47,563 bases of DNA from positions 1 to 47,563 of the forward strand of contig USRS01000006.1 in the NCBI GenBank assembly GCA_900557165.1, read 5' to 3'. How positions within the stretch are numbered: the stretch's first letter is position 1; each line of letters starts with the position of its first letter. Below the pieces are notes generated by a model that did no database searches, was not told the DNA's origin, and was given only the letters and a program-made list of their open reading frames with translations. The DNA comes from an uncultured Clostridium sp. (lineage in GTDB: Bacteria; Bacillota; Clostridia; Peptostreptococcales; Peptostreptococcaceae). Below, in pieces: positions 1 through 7,296 of this stretch. The position numbers and the translations under genes were made by a program.

Positions 1-1
1 A

Positions 2-1438
2 AATGGGAGAAATCCTGCAGTTCCACCTAAAATCCTATTCAAAATATTAATTTATACATATATGAATGATATTTGGTCAAGTAGAAAAATCGAACTTGCC
101 TGTAAAAGAGATGTAAATTTTATGTGGCTATTAGAAGGTTTTAAAGCTCCTGATCATAATACTATTGCAAGGTTTAGAACAGGAAGATTAGAGCCTATAC
201 TTGATGATTTATTTAATCAATTTATTATAAAGTTATATGAAAATAATGAACTTGAATTAAAAAATCTATTTATAGATGGTACAAAAATTGAGGCTAACGC
301 CAATAAATACACTTTTGTGTGGAAAAAAACAGTAAGCAAAAATGAAATAAAATTAGGCGAAGCCATAAAATTATTTATTAAAAGTATAAATGATAAATTC
401 AATAAAAACTTTTCAATTGTTGAAAATACACTTAAATGTAAATTACTCAATGAAATTTTAGAATTTTTAAACTCTATAAAATTATCATCAAATATAGAAT
501 TTGTTTATGGCAAAGGCAAGAGAAAAACAGAACTTCAAAAATTAATAGAGGAAGCCAATAAATACTTAGAAAGACAGTCTAAATATGATCTATATAATTC
601 TATTTTTAATGGAAGAAATAGTTTTTCTAAGACAGATATAGATGCTACATTTATGCATATGAAAGATGATCACATGAAAAATGCTCAATTAAAACCTGGA
701 TATAATATTCAGATAGGAGTTGAGGGTGAATATATAGTTGGAGTTGATATTTCTAGTGAAAGATCAGATCAACTTACATTTATTCCGTTTTTAGATAAAT
801 TAGGCGAAAGCCTTCCGGCTAAATATGAAAATATAATAGCTGATGCTGGTTATGAAAGTGAAGAAAATTATGTTTATTTAGAAGAAAATAATCAAAAATC
901 ATTTATAAAACCACAAAATTATGAAAATACAAAGAGTAAAAAGTTTAAGAATAATATTGGTAAAAGAGAAAATATGATTTATAACGAAATAACTGATACT
1001 TATACTTGTGCTAATAATAAAGAATTAAAATTTATAGCTACAACTACGAGAAAATCAAAATCTGGATATATTTCGAAAGCTAAAATATATGAATGTGAAA
1101 ATTGTAATGACTGTCCTATTAAATCAAAATGTACAAAAGCAAAGGGTAATAAAAGGATACAAGTATCTCCTGTATTTATAACAAAAAGAAAACAATCACA
1201 AGATAATATAACAAGTGAGTTTGGTATTTTAGCTAGAATGAATAGATCTATACAAGTTGAAGGTGCATTTGGAGTAATAAAAGAAAATCATAACTTTAGG
1301 AGATTTTTAACTAGAGGTAAGAAAAATGTAAAAGTAGAGTTTTTACTTTTAGCTCTCGCTTATAATTTAAATAAACTTCATCATAAAATTCAACAAAATA
1401 GATTAGGTGTATCTTTTTATACAAAAGCGATAGCTTAA
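2..1438 (+). CDS. IS1182-family DDE transposase, 5' end off the window
   Basis: This protein catalyses cut-and-paste movement of its insertion sequence. The frame is open upstream of the first ATG (base 62), and the 20 codons before it read as family sequence (a P-A-V-P-P-K segment before the tyrosine-rich stretch), so 62 is not the start and the N-terminus is missing. Counting from that ATG, a D-G-T-K motif (Asp72) is the likely first catalytic acid, D-A-G-Y-E-S around residue 260 the second, and the Glu of V-E-G-A-F-G near residue 400 the third. A four-cysteine cluster near residue 350 (C-x2-C-x2-C-x5-C) is typical of this family. The frame has no internal stop, so the enzyme may be active. 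Codon use is as AT-rich as the neighbours. Confidence 0.9.
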   Translation, partial: NGRNPAVPPKILFKILIYTYMNDIWSSRKIELACKRDVNFMWLLEGFKAPDHNTIARFRTGRLEPILDDLFNQFIIKLYENNELELKNLFIDGTKIEANANKYTFVWKKTVSKNEIKLGEAIKLFIKSINDKFNKNFSIVENTLKCKLLNEILEFLNSIKLSSNIEFVYGKGKRKTELQKLIEEANKYLERQSKYDLYNSIFNGRNSFSKTDIDATFMHMKDDHMKNAQLKPGYNIQIGVEGEYIVGVDISSERSDQLTFIPFLDKLGESLPAKYENIIADAGYESEENYVYLEENNQKSFIKPQNYENTKSKKFKNNIGKRENMIYNEITDTYTCANNKELKFIATTTRKSKSGYISKAKIYECENCNDCPIKSKCTKAKGNKRIQVSPVFITKRKQSQDNITSEFGILARMNRSIQVEGAFGVIKENHNFRRFLTRGKKNVKVEFLLLALAYNLNKLHHKIQQNRLGVSFYTKAIA

Positions 1439-1450
1439 ATATTTACATTA

Positions 1451-1478
1451 TATGGGATATTTATGAATATCCTATTTT
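1451..1478 (+). terminator. Terminator after the transposase
   Basis: A GGATATT stem (1455-1461), TATG loop and AATATCC stem (1466-1472) are followed by TATTTTGT. The hairpin starts 17 bases after the transposase stop. Confidence 0.55.
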
Positions 1479-1549
1479 GTCATGTCCAAATATAATCTAA
1501 TTTAACAAATAACGTAAAATATATTAAATTATCCTAGGTATAAAGTCAT

Positions 1550-1607
1550 AAAAAAGAGTTGCCTCTTTTTATGATTTTAAAATCATTTTGAGACAACCCC
1601 TTTTTTT
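1550..1607. terminator. Long imperfect hairpin between transposase and trxA, probably two-way terminator
   Basis: Left arm at about 1551-1579 and right arm at about 1578-1607 pair imperfectly around a central ATGATTTTAAAATCAT palindrome, flanked by an A run on the left and a T run on the right. It sits 6 bases past the trxA stop on the minus strand, so it can end trxA transcription. Its right arm also resembles an IS1182-type terminus, so part of it may belong to the insertion sequence. Confidence 0.55.
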
Positions 1608-1612
1608 ACAAA

Positions 1613-1921
1613 TTATAATTGTGTTTGTATTTTTGATTTTATATGTTCTTTTGGTAAAAATCCTATCATTTTATCTACAACTTCACCATCTTTGAATATT
1701 ATCATTGTGGGAACTGTAGTTATTGCATATTTTCTAGCTATGTCTAAAGCTTGATCAACATCAACTTTAAAGAAGTTTACTTCTTCCATTTCTCCACTTA
1801 ATTCTTCAAATACTGGAGCTAGCATTTTACAAGGACCACACCAAGTTGCAAAGAAATCTACCACGCAAACTCCATTTTCTATTGAACTATTAAAATTATC
1901 ATTATTAAGTATTTGTGCCAT
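1613..1921 (-). CDS. trxA: Thioredoxin
   Basis: A cytosolic dithiol-disulfide oxidoreductase that keeps protein thiols reduced and supplies electrons to enzymes such as the peroxiredoxin Tpx encoded near 23 kb. The 102-residue protein has the full thioredoxin fold, the active site W-C-G-P-C (Cys28 and Cys31) and the cis-proline motif T-V-P-T near residue 72. The start was placed at the ATG ending at 1921, because GGAGG lies 8 bases upstream; an earlier in-frame ATG overlaps that ribosome binding site. It stands alone, with a hairpin terminator just after the stop. A degraded paralogue lies directly upstream at 2045-2212. Confidence 0.96.
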   Translation of the reverse strand: MAQILNNDNFNSSIENGVCVVDFFATWCGPCKMLAPVFEELSGEMEEVNFFKVDVDQALDIARKYAITTVPTMIIFKDGEVVDKMIGFLPKEHIKSKIQTQL

Positions 1922-2044
1922 CACAAAGTCCTCCATATTTTTCTATATATTTTCTATTATTTATATTTTATTACAATAATAAATTTATATCCATATTATT
2001 TCTAATATATATACCCCAAATTTATATTATTAAACAAACTTAAT

Positions 2045-2212
2045 TTATGTATTTAAAGATTGAACTAAATCAGCTTTAAATAAATTTACATCTTTCATTT
2101 CTTTACTTAATTCTTCAAATACTTGTTCTAATACTTTACAAGGATTACACCAAGATGTAAAAAAATCTACTATACAAACATCCCTAGCCACTTCATTATT
2201 AAAATCATCCAT
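2045..2212 (-). pseudogene. Truncated thioredoxin paralogue
   Basis: A 55-codon frame aligns closely with the first half of the trxA product: an I-V-D-F-F strand, the active site W-C-N-P-C (Gly replaced by Asn), the V-F-E-E-L-S helix and a V-N-L-F-K strand. The frame then ends in a stop where TrxA continues with its second half, so the cis-Pro loop and last strands are missing. The start ATG at 2212 has no convincing ribosome binding site. It looks like the remains of a tandem thioredoxin duplication. Expression of a half-thioredoxin peptide cannot be excluded but is unlikely. No earlier annotation tool is likely to call it because of its size. Confidence 0.8.
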
Positions 2213-2412
2213 ATCTTATGTTATTTAGACTTTCTTAGTATTAAATATCGTGTTTATATTTATATCAAAATAAAGTATAATTAACTGTGACATTATCACA
2301 TAAATTAAAATTTTATTATATAAATGTATTTATATATTATTAATATATTTCTAAAATAGTGAAATAATAAATGATGATACATTATATTTTATAATTTTTA
2401 AAGGAGTTTTGT

Positions 2413-2724
2413 ATGGATAAATATGAATATATAAGCTCACTAGAGCTAAATAATATGATTGAAAATAGAGAAAAATTTATATTACTTGATGTAAGAACAG
2501 AAGAAGAGTATGAAGTTAGTCATATTCCAAACTCTATAAATATACCATTATCTAGTTTAGAATCACAAATTGAACACTTACTACCTTATAAAGATGAAAA
2601 AGTAGTTATATACTGCCGTTCAGGAAGCAGAAGCACTATGGCTGCATCAATGTTAGATGAATGTGGATTTAAACACATATATAACTTGAAATATGGCATT
2701 ATTGGGCATTTAGATTATTTATAA
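2413..2724 (+). CDS. Single-domain rhodanese-like protein
   Basis: A 103-residue rhodanese domain of the GlpE/PspE size class, probably cytosolic, that would carry a persulfide or transfer sulfane sulfur. The motifs L-L-D-V-R-T (CH2A region), H-I-P-N-S-I-N-I-P and the active loop C-R-S-G-S-R-S starting at Cys68 are all present. An active loop of this type with Cys and following basic and hydroxyl residues fits sulfur transfer rather than arsenate reduction or phosphatase activity. AAGGAG precedes the ATG by 7 bases. It is monocistronic, with a strong terminator directly downstream. The physiological sulfur acceptor cannot be told from sequence. Confidence 0.92.
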   Translation: MDKYEYISSLELNNMIENREKFILLDVRTEEEYEVSHIPNSINIPLSSLESQIEHLLPYKDEKVVIYCRSGSRSTMAASMLDECGFKHIYNLKYGIIGHLDYL

Positions 2725-2727
2725 AAG

Positions 2728-2769
2728 ATAGCATTTACTTTAAATTTTTTAAGTAAGTGCTATTTTTTA
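2728..2769 (+). terminator. Terminator of the rhodanese gene
   Basis: ATAGCATTTACTT (2728-2740) pairs with AAGTAAGTGCTAT (2751-2763) with one mismatch, and a T6 run follows. Confidence 0.85.
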
Positions 2770-2892
2770 AGTAAAATTCAAATATTAGTTAGATTTTCTA
2801 ATAGTTTTTATAAATTAGTTGTATAATAGTTATAAGATTATATTTTATAGTTACAAAAAGAATTTAAATTTTTAATTTAAAGGAGAATTAAG

Positions 2893-3231
2893 ATGAAAAG
2901 AATATCATTATTTATTATTATTAATGCAATTTCACTCTACATAATTTCAAATTTAATGTCCAGTGTTTATATAAGTTCACTGGGATCTTTAATAATGTTA
3001 ACTATTATATTTGGATGCCTTAATTTAATAGTTAAACCAGTTATCGAATTTTTATCATTACCTATTACTTTTTTAACCTTAGGACTATTTTCATTAGTTA
3101 TAAATGGCATTGTATTATATTTAGCATTCTCATTAGTTCCTGGTGTTCACCTAAATGGATTTATCAACTCCATATGGGCTGCTATTCTTTTATCAATTGC
3201 AAATGCTATTTTTTACAATATTTTCGACTAA
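2893..3231 (+). CDS. YvlD-like four-helix membrane protein (phage_holin_4_2 / DUF360 family)
   Basis: A 112-residue integral membrane protein with four predicted helices at about residues 4-24, 30-50, 56-81 and 88-110. The central L-N-L-I-V-K-P-V motif followed by L-S-L-P-I-T is the family signature. The family name mentions phage holins, but members are ordinary chromosomal proteins such as Bacillus YvlD, often tied to envelope stress; no phage genes surround this one. AAAGGAG lies 8 bases before the ATG. A TATAAT box at 2822-2827 could be its -10, but no good -35 is visible. The function is unknown. Confidence 0.85.
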   Translation: MKRISLFIIINAISLYIISNLMSSVYISSLGSLIMLTIIFGCLNLIVKPVIEFLSLPITFLTLGLFSLVINGIVLYLAFSLVPGVHLNGFINSIWAAILLSIANAIFYNIFD

Positions 3232-3299
3232 GTATTTATCTTTATTAGATTTACTCTTTGATACATTTATTTTTGCATTCATAGATGCCTTATCATACA

Positions 3300-3338
3300 A
3301 AATAAGTCCTCCTCATATTAAAAAGGAGGACTTTATGT
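3300..3338. terminator. Hairpin between convergent genes
   Basis: A perfect stem AAGTCCTCCT (3304-3313) with AGGAGGACTT (3324-3333) and a 10-base loop lies between the YvlD-like gene and pstS, which converge. T-rich sequence follows on both strands, best on the minus strand (TATTTTG). Confidence 0.7.
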
Positions 3339-3343
3339 TTTGC

Positions 3344-4093
3344 TTATTTTATTCTTATTAATCCATTTTCTTCTACTATGTTTTGTCCTTCTTCACTTAA
3401 CACAAAATCTATTAATTTATTACCATTTTCCTTTAAATATTCTTCTTTATATACTAATAAAAATGTTCTTGCTAATTTATATTTGTTGTATTTTACATTT
3501 TCTGCATTAGGCTCTATACCATCAATTTTCACTTTATTAACAGAATTATCCAAATACTCAAAAGATATAAATCCTATAGCATGATTATTTACTGCAACAG
3601 TAGTTTTAATATTTCCAGAGCCATCACCTATTATGGCATTATTAATAAGCTCTTCTGAAGTATATCCAACGATTTTTTGAAAAACATCTCTAGTTCCAGA
3701 TCCTTCTTCTCTTGATACCACAACAATCTCTGAATCTTTTCCTCCAACATCTTTCCAATTTCTTATCTTACCTGTGTAAATATCTCTAATTTGACTTAAT
3801 TTCAATGAATCTATTTTATTATCTTTGCTAGTAATTATAGCTGTTCCATTTATAGCATCTTTAATGCCTGCAGAAGATCCCAGCTGATTTATCTGTACAT
3901 TGACTTGTGGATTTAATTGTTCAAATCGCTCTGATTCTTTTTCCATAAGAGGTCCTACTGAAGTTGAACCTGATATGGTTATACTCTCTAAAGATTTTTC
4001 ATTTGTTTTTTCTTCAGCTTTTTTATTACACCCCACCATTAAAATCGAAATTAAAGATAATAATGCTATAATTTTCACTTTATTTATGAACAT
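3344..4093 (-). CDS. pstS: PstS-like phosphate-binding lipoprotein with internal deletion
   Basis: A substrate-binding protein of the PstS family that would capture phosphate outside the cell for a PstCAB transporter. The start at 4093 gives a 7-base gap to GGAGG; an upstream ATG at 4099 is too close. The N-terminus has a lipoprotein signal ending L-M-V-G-C. Conserved ligand loops S-G-S-T-S-V-G, G-S-S-A-G-I-K and S-R-E-E-G-S-G-T-R are present. However, after N-G-T-A (base 3839) the protein jumps straight to I-I-T-S-K-D-N-K, skipping about 30 residues that in relatives hold the D-I-G-x-S-S-R ligand motif and a strand. The total (249 residues) is shorter than the usual 270-280. No pstC, pstA or pstB is nearby. 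Binding is therefore doubtful. Confidence 0.85.
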   Translation of the reverse strand: MFINKVKIIALLSLISILMVGCNKKAEEKTNEKSLESITISGSTSVGPLMEKESERFEQLNPQVNVQINQLGSSAGIKDAINGTAIITSKDNKIDSLKLSQIRDIYTGKIRNWKDVGGKDSEIVVVSREEGSGTRDVFQKIVGYTSEELINNAIIGDGSGNIKTTVAVNNHAIGFISFEYLDNSVNKVKIDGIEPNAENVKYNKYKLARTFLLVYKEEYLKENGNKLIDFVLSEEGQNIVEENGLIRIK

Positions 4094-4180
4094 ATACATG
4101 CCTCCCTATTTTTTTCCTTTTTAATAATACTTAGTATAACTATGTAAAATAATTAATATTTTCATTAATCTTCTAAAAAC

Positions 4181-4213
4181 AGAAATAAGATATTCAAAGA
4201 ATACCTTATTTCT
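4181..4213 (-). terminator. Second hairpin downstream of the alarmone synthetase gene
   Basis: AGAAATAAGATATTC and GAATACCTTATTTCT pair nearly fully around a 3-base loop. On the minus strand it is followed by GTTTTTAG. It backs up the hairpin at 4222-4257. Confidence 0.55.
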
Positions 4214-4221
4214 AATATGAA

Positions 4222-4257
4222 AAATTATATTTTATTAATTCATATAAAATATAATTT
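4222..4257 (-). terminator. First hairpin downstream of the alarmone synthetase gene
   Basis: AAATTATATTTTAT (4222-4235) and ATAAAATATAATTT (4244-4257) form a perfect 14-bp AT-only stem 17 bases past the gene's stop, with a T run on the minus strand. Confidence 0.6.
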
Positions 4258-4274
4258 CTACTTTATTATTCAAT

Positions 4275-5135
4275 TTATATTTTTAATATATTATCAATTT
4301 CTGCAATTAAACTTTTTTTATCTTCATCATCTATGTAGTCTTTACTAGAAATTTTTTCTTTTATATTTTGTATCTTCATGTCTTTTTCTTTTATCTTTTC
4401 TTTACAATTATTTTCTACTTCTTGTATACTTTGACTTAACATATTTATTAATGATGCCATCTCATCAGAACTTCCTGCTATTCTATTTAACAACATTAAG
4501 TTTTGCCCTAAAAGTTCTGGAATATTTTCATGAGAATATCTAAGTTGATGATCAATTTCTCCATATCCTTCTTCAAAAATAGTTCTAACTTGTACCTCAG
4601 TAATAAGTTTTTTATTAGTTGGGTAAGACTCTATTAAGTAATGTACTGATCTATATCCTGATGGTCTAGAACGTACTGCTATTCCTTGTTCGTCAAATTT
4701 TTTTGTTGTATCTCCTTCTCTAACATTTGCAACTATCTCTCTAACATTCCACATATTAGTTATAAAATTATGTATTTCTTCCCAATCTTCTTTAAAGATA
4801 TGTATAACTCTTATTCCAAGTAAGTCTGTTATCTCATCTTTGTAATTTTCTACTGTAAATTTAAAGTTTTCACCGTATTTTGCTCTCCTATCTGGAGTTT
4901 TTCTTATAACTTTTTCCATCAGATGTTTCATATCTTTTACTCTTGTTTTTACTGAGTGTACTTTTTTGTGGCCCCTCAGAATATTTGCTATTAAGTCAGC
5001 TTGTGTTTCATAGCTCTTTCTGCATTCTACAAAATCATCATGAATTGCTTTTAAATCTATCCAATCTATATTTAATTCTTCAAGTTCTACTTCGCTAATA
5101 TTATATGTATCTAAAAATTGCTTTTTACTTATCAT
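4275..5135 (-). CDS. Small alarmone synthetase (RelA/SpoT synthetase domain, RelQ/YjbM-like)
   Basis: Likely transfers pyrophosphate from ATP to GDP or GTP to make (p)ppGpp in the cytosol. The RelA/SpoT synthetase domain spans about residues 40-200: G-I-R-V-I-H-I, the substrate loop R-P-S-G-Y-R-S-V-H-Y and the catalytic E-V-Q-V-R-T followed by E-I-D-H-Q. There is no HD hydrolase domain and no TGS or ACT regulatory region, so it is a synthetase-only protein. At 286 residues it is longer than typical RelQ (about 210); the excess is a charged C-terminal coiled coil (about residues 220-285). The start at 5135 has GGAGG 6 bases away. It is monocistronic with two hairpins after the stop. Confidence 0.88.
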   Translation of the reverse strand: MISKKQFLDTYNISEVELEELNIDWIDLKAIHDDFVECRKSYETQADLIANILRGHKKVHSVKTRVKDMKHLMEKVIRKTPDRRAKYGENFKFTVENYKDEITDLLGIRVIHIFKEDWEEIHNFITNMWNVREIVANVREGDTTKKFDEQGIAVRSRPSGYRSVHYLIESYPTNKKLITEVQVRTIFEEGYGEIDHQLRYSHENIPELLGQNLMLLNRIAGSSDEMASLINMLSQSIQEVENNCKEKIKEKDMKIQNIKEKISSKDYIDDEDKKSLIAEIDNILKI

Positions 5136-5234
5136 ATTAATCCTCCACAAATCGTATATATTTTTATTTTACCTTATAATTATTCTTATTTATAAATATT
5201 TTTAATCATAATTATTATATTCTTATCTCATATA

Positions 5235-5264
5235 TTGATAAAATAATATTAACAATGTTATAAT
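5235..5264 (+). promoter_or_regulatory. Sigma-A type promoter for the secreted Ig-like protein
   Basis: TTGATA (5235-5240) and TATAAT (5259-5264) are 18 bases apart and lie 65 bases before the start codon of the secreted protein gene. Confidence 0.65.
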
Positions 5265-5328
5265 TTTCCTATAAACGCCATAAAATTTTTTTATGATGTT
5301 TTATAGTTATATAACGAGGGGGATTCTA

Positions 5329-5871
5329 ATGAAAAAAATATTTAAGTCACTAAGCTTGTCTATTGTTATGGCATTTACTATGTCTATTACACCATTATTA
5401 AGTAGTTTTGATGGTTCAAATGTAAGCTTTATAGAGGCAGCTTCAAAACAAACATTTAAAACTTTTACTGTTAATTCAGTATATAGTTCATCAACAAAAA
5501 TAACTGGTAAAGGTACTAAAGGAGCTAGCGTTAAAGCTTATGTAAATGGAACACAAATAGGTAAATCTAGTGTGTCTTCTTCTGGAACATATTCAATTAA
5601 AATTTCTAAGAAAAAGAAAAATACTAAAATAACTATTAAAATTATTAAAAGCGGTTATGCTACTAAATCAAAAACCATAACTGTTAAAGCTAGTCCTTCT
5701 TCTAGTTCTGGTTCAAGCTCATCTTCTAAATATGTTTATGCTAATGGGGGAAAATATACATCTAATATTTATCACAAAACACCAAAAGCACATAATATGG
5801 AAGGTGCCATAAAAATGACTGTATCTCAAGCAAAAGCAAAAGGCTATAGAGCTTGTAAAAGATGTTGGTAA
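5329..5871 (+). CDS. Secreted protein: bacterial Ig-like domain plus His/Cys C-terminal module
   Basis: A 180-residue exported protein of unknown function. The start at 5329 follows a GAGGGGG site. Residues 1-38 are a signal peptide (K-K-I-F, long hydrophobic core, cleavage probable after E-A-A). Residues about 40-122 form one Ig-like beta domain of the kind repeated in clostridial surface proteins (I-T-G-K-G-T-K-G-A pattern). A Ser-rich linker (about 125-136) leads to a tail with the pattern Y-H...A-H-N-M...K-M-T...A-K-G-Y-R-A-C-K-R-C-W. Such tails (Y-H...M-T...A...G-Y..C..C) end some secreted nucleases and look metal-binding; here one usual Cys seems replaced by His. No catalytic domain or cell-wall anchor is visible. 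Confidence 0.8.
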   Translation: MKKIFKSLSLSIVMAFTMSITPLLSSFDGSNVSFIEAASKQTFKTFTVNSVYSSSTKITGKGTKGASVKAYVNGTQIGKSSVSSSGTYSIKISKKKKNTKITIKIIKSGYATKSKTITVKASPSSSSGSSSSSKYVYANGGKYTSNIYHKTPKAHNMEGAIKMTVSQAKAKGYRACKRCW

Positions 5872-5872
5872 A

Positions 5873-5926
5873 ATAGTAATAAAAAAGTGCTAACCATTTA
5901 AATGATTAGCACTTTTTTATTACTAT
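5873..5926. terminator. Perfect 21-bp inverted repeat, two-way terminator
   Basis: Bases 5873-5893 and 5906-5926 are exact inverted repeats around a 12-base loop, with A and T runs inside the arms. It lies between the convergent secreted-protein gene and nhaA, 2 bases from one stop and 3 from the other. Confidence 0.9.
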
Positions 5927-5928
5927 TT

Positions 5929-7111
5929 TTAATGTATTGATCCTACTAAGGATTTGATTTTCACACCAACTCTACTATGTTTTGTATGTAGGGCTATTTG
6001 TGTCATTATTACCGATGTCATTGAAGCTGTTAATATGGATATTTTAGCTAGATTAATTACACTTTCATCATATGAAAATGCCAACTCTGAAACAAATATA
6101 GACATTGTAAATCCTATACCTGTAAGTAGAGCAACCTCTGCTATGGATATCCAAGATGCTTTCTCAGGCTTTTCAGCAATATGTAGTTTAGTTGCTATAA
6201 AACTAAAAGACACTACGCCAAGAGGTTTTCCAATAACTAAACCACACATTATTCCCATTACTAAATTTGATGCATCTGCCACATCTACATTTAAATTTAA
6301 TGCTATTGATGTATTGGCGAAAGCAAATAAAGGTAATATTACTAAATTACTTAATTTAGATAATTTATGTTCTAATTTATCTGCACTAGATTGATTATCT
6401 CCAACTTTTCTAGATGGTATAACTGCTGCTAGTAATACACCACTTATTGTTGAATGTATTCCACTTATATAAACAAAATACCATAAAGCTAAACCTACAA
6501 GTAAATATATGTACACGTTATCTACTTTAAACACTTTATTTATTACTGCAAGTAATAATAGTATAAGCATTGAAATTAATAAAGCTTGCACATTTATTTT
6601 TGCTGAATATAAAAATACTATGGCTAAAATCGAAATTAAATCATCTACAACGGCCAAAGATAATAAGAAAATTTTTAAATTTGAATTCATTCTATCTTTA
6701 AATATCATAAATATTCCTATGGCAAAAGCAATATCTGTAGATATGGCTACTCCAACACCTGGTAGATATTTAGTATTTTTATTTATTATCATAAATATGA
6801 TTGCTGGAACAATTACTCCTCCAAGTGAAGCTATAACAGGAAAAGATGCTTTTTTGAAACTTGATAAAGAACCTTCTAATATTTCCTTTTTGATTTCTAA
6901 GCCTACATATAAAAAGAAAATTGCCATTAAGAAATCATTTACAATTTCATGTAAATTAAAACTACCGATTATTTTAGTATGGTGAAAAACTTGATCATAA
7001 ACTTCTTTTAAATTACTATTTGCAATTAATACTGAAATTGCTGTTACAATAATTAGAAGTATGCCTGGTAAACACCTCTGATTGTGATATTTTTTTTATT
7101 TTGTCTATCAT
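5929..7111 (-). pseudogene. nhaA: NhaA-type Na+/H+ antiporter, frameshifted near the N-terminus
   Basis: NhaA exchanges protons for sodium across the membrane. The intact frame from 6927 encodes 332 residues starting at M-A-I-F-F-L-Y-V-G-L-E, which corresponds to about residue 65 of E. coli NhaA. The key acids are present in S-T-D-I-A-F and V-V-D-D-L. The missing N-terminus is encoded just upstream in another frame: an ATG at 7111, 8 bases after GGGGG, opens M-I-D-K-I-K-K, and from about 7088 the downstream frame reads P-G-I-L-L-I-I-V-T-A and on into the main frame. The two frames meet at a run of eight A (sense) at 7090-7097; seven would give one 393-residue protein, the family length. As written it is a pseudogene unless slippage restores the frame. 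Confidence 0.88.
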
Positions 7112-7156
7112 AATAATGACCCCCAATATTAAATTTTGTATTCAAAATACTTTTAA

Positions 7157-7185
7157 ATAATAGTCCTTTAATTTTTTTTAGTCAA
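7157..7185 (-). promoter_or_regulatory. Promoter of nhaA
   Basis: On the minus strand TTGACT (7180-7185) and TATTAT (7157-7162) are separated by 17 bases. The -10 is 45 bases upstream of the ATG at 7111. Its good match suggests the gene is, or recently was, expressed. Confidence 0.7.
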
Positions 7186-7261
7186 TATTTTCCAGCGATA
7201 AAGTTATTTTTTTATATGAAAATATTTTAACCAATCGAACAAGTTAATAATTTAGAAATTG

Positions 7262-7291
7262 AAAGGCGTATTGGAAATCCAATACGTCTTT
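7262..7291 (-). terminator. Terminator of the WD...ExK gene
   Basis: AAAGGCGTATTGG (7262-7274) and CCAATACGTCTTT (7279-7291) form a 13-bp stem with a 4-base loop, 5 bases beyond the stop of the gene at 7297-7980. The T run after it is short. Confidence 0.65.
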
Positions 7292-7296
7292 ATCCA

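Larger units (their letters stand above)
1..1607 (+). mobile_element. Right part of an IS1182-family insertion sequence
   Basis: The transposase gene fills the left edge and its reading frame stays open to base 2, so the left end of the element lies outside the window. The right end is not certain. A candidate is the sequence at about 1581-1607, whose outer strand begins with a T/A run followed by a GGTTGTCTC-type motif, which I recall from termini of related clostridial elements. Without the left terminal repeat or the target duplication, the boundary is inference. Confidence 0.45.

Noticed and set aside
2893..3231. A phage holin, hinting at a prophage
   Set aside because: The family name is historical. 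The protein is YvlD-like, single, and without any phage gene around it.
4181..4257. Inverted repeats as ends of a small mobile element
   Set aside because: Two tandem hairpins directly after a stop codon, each with a T run, are explained by termination. No target duplication or shared terminal repeat is seen.
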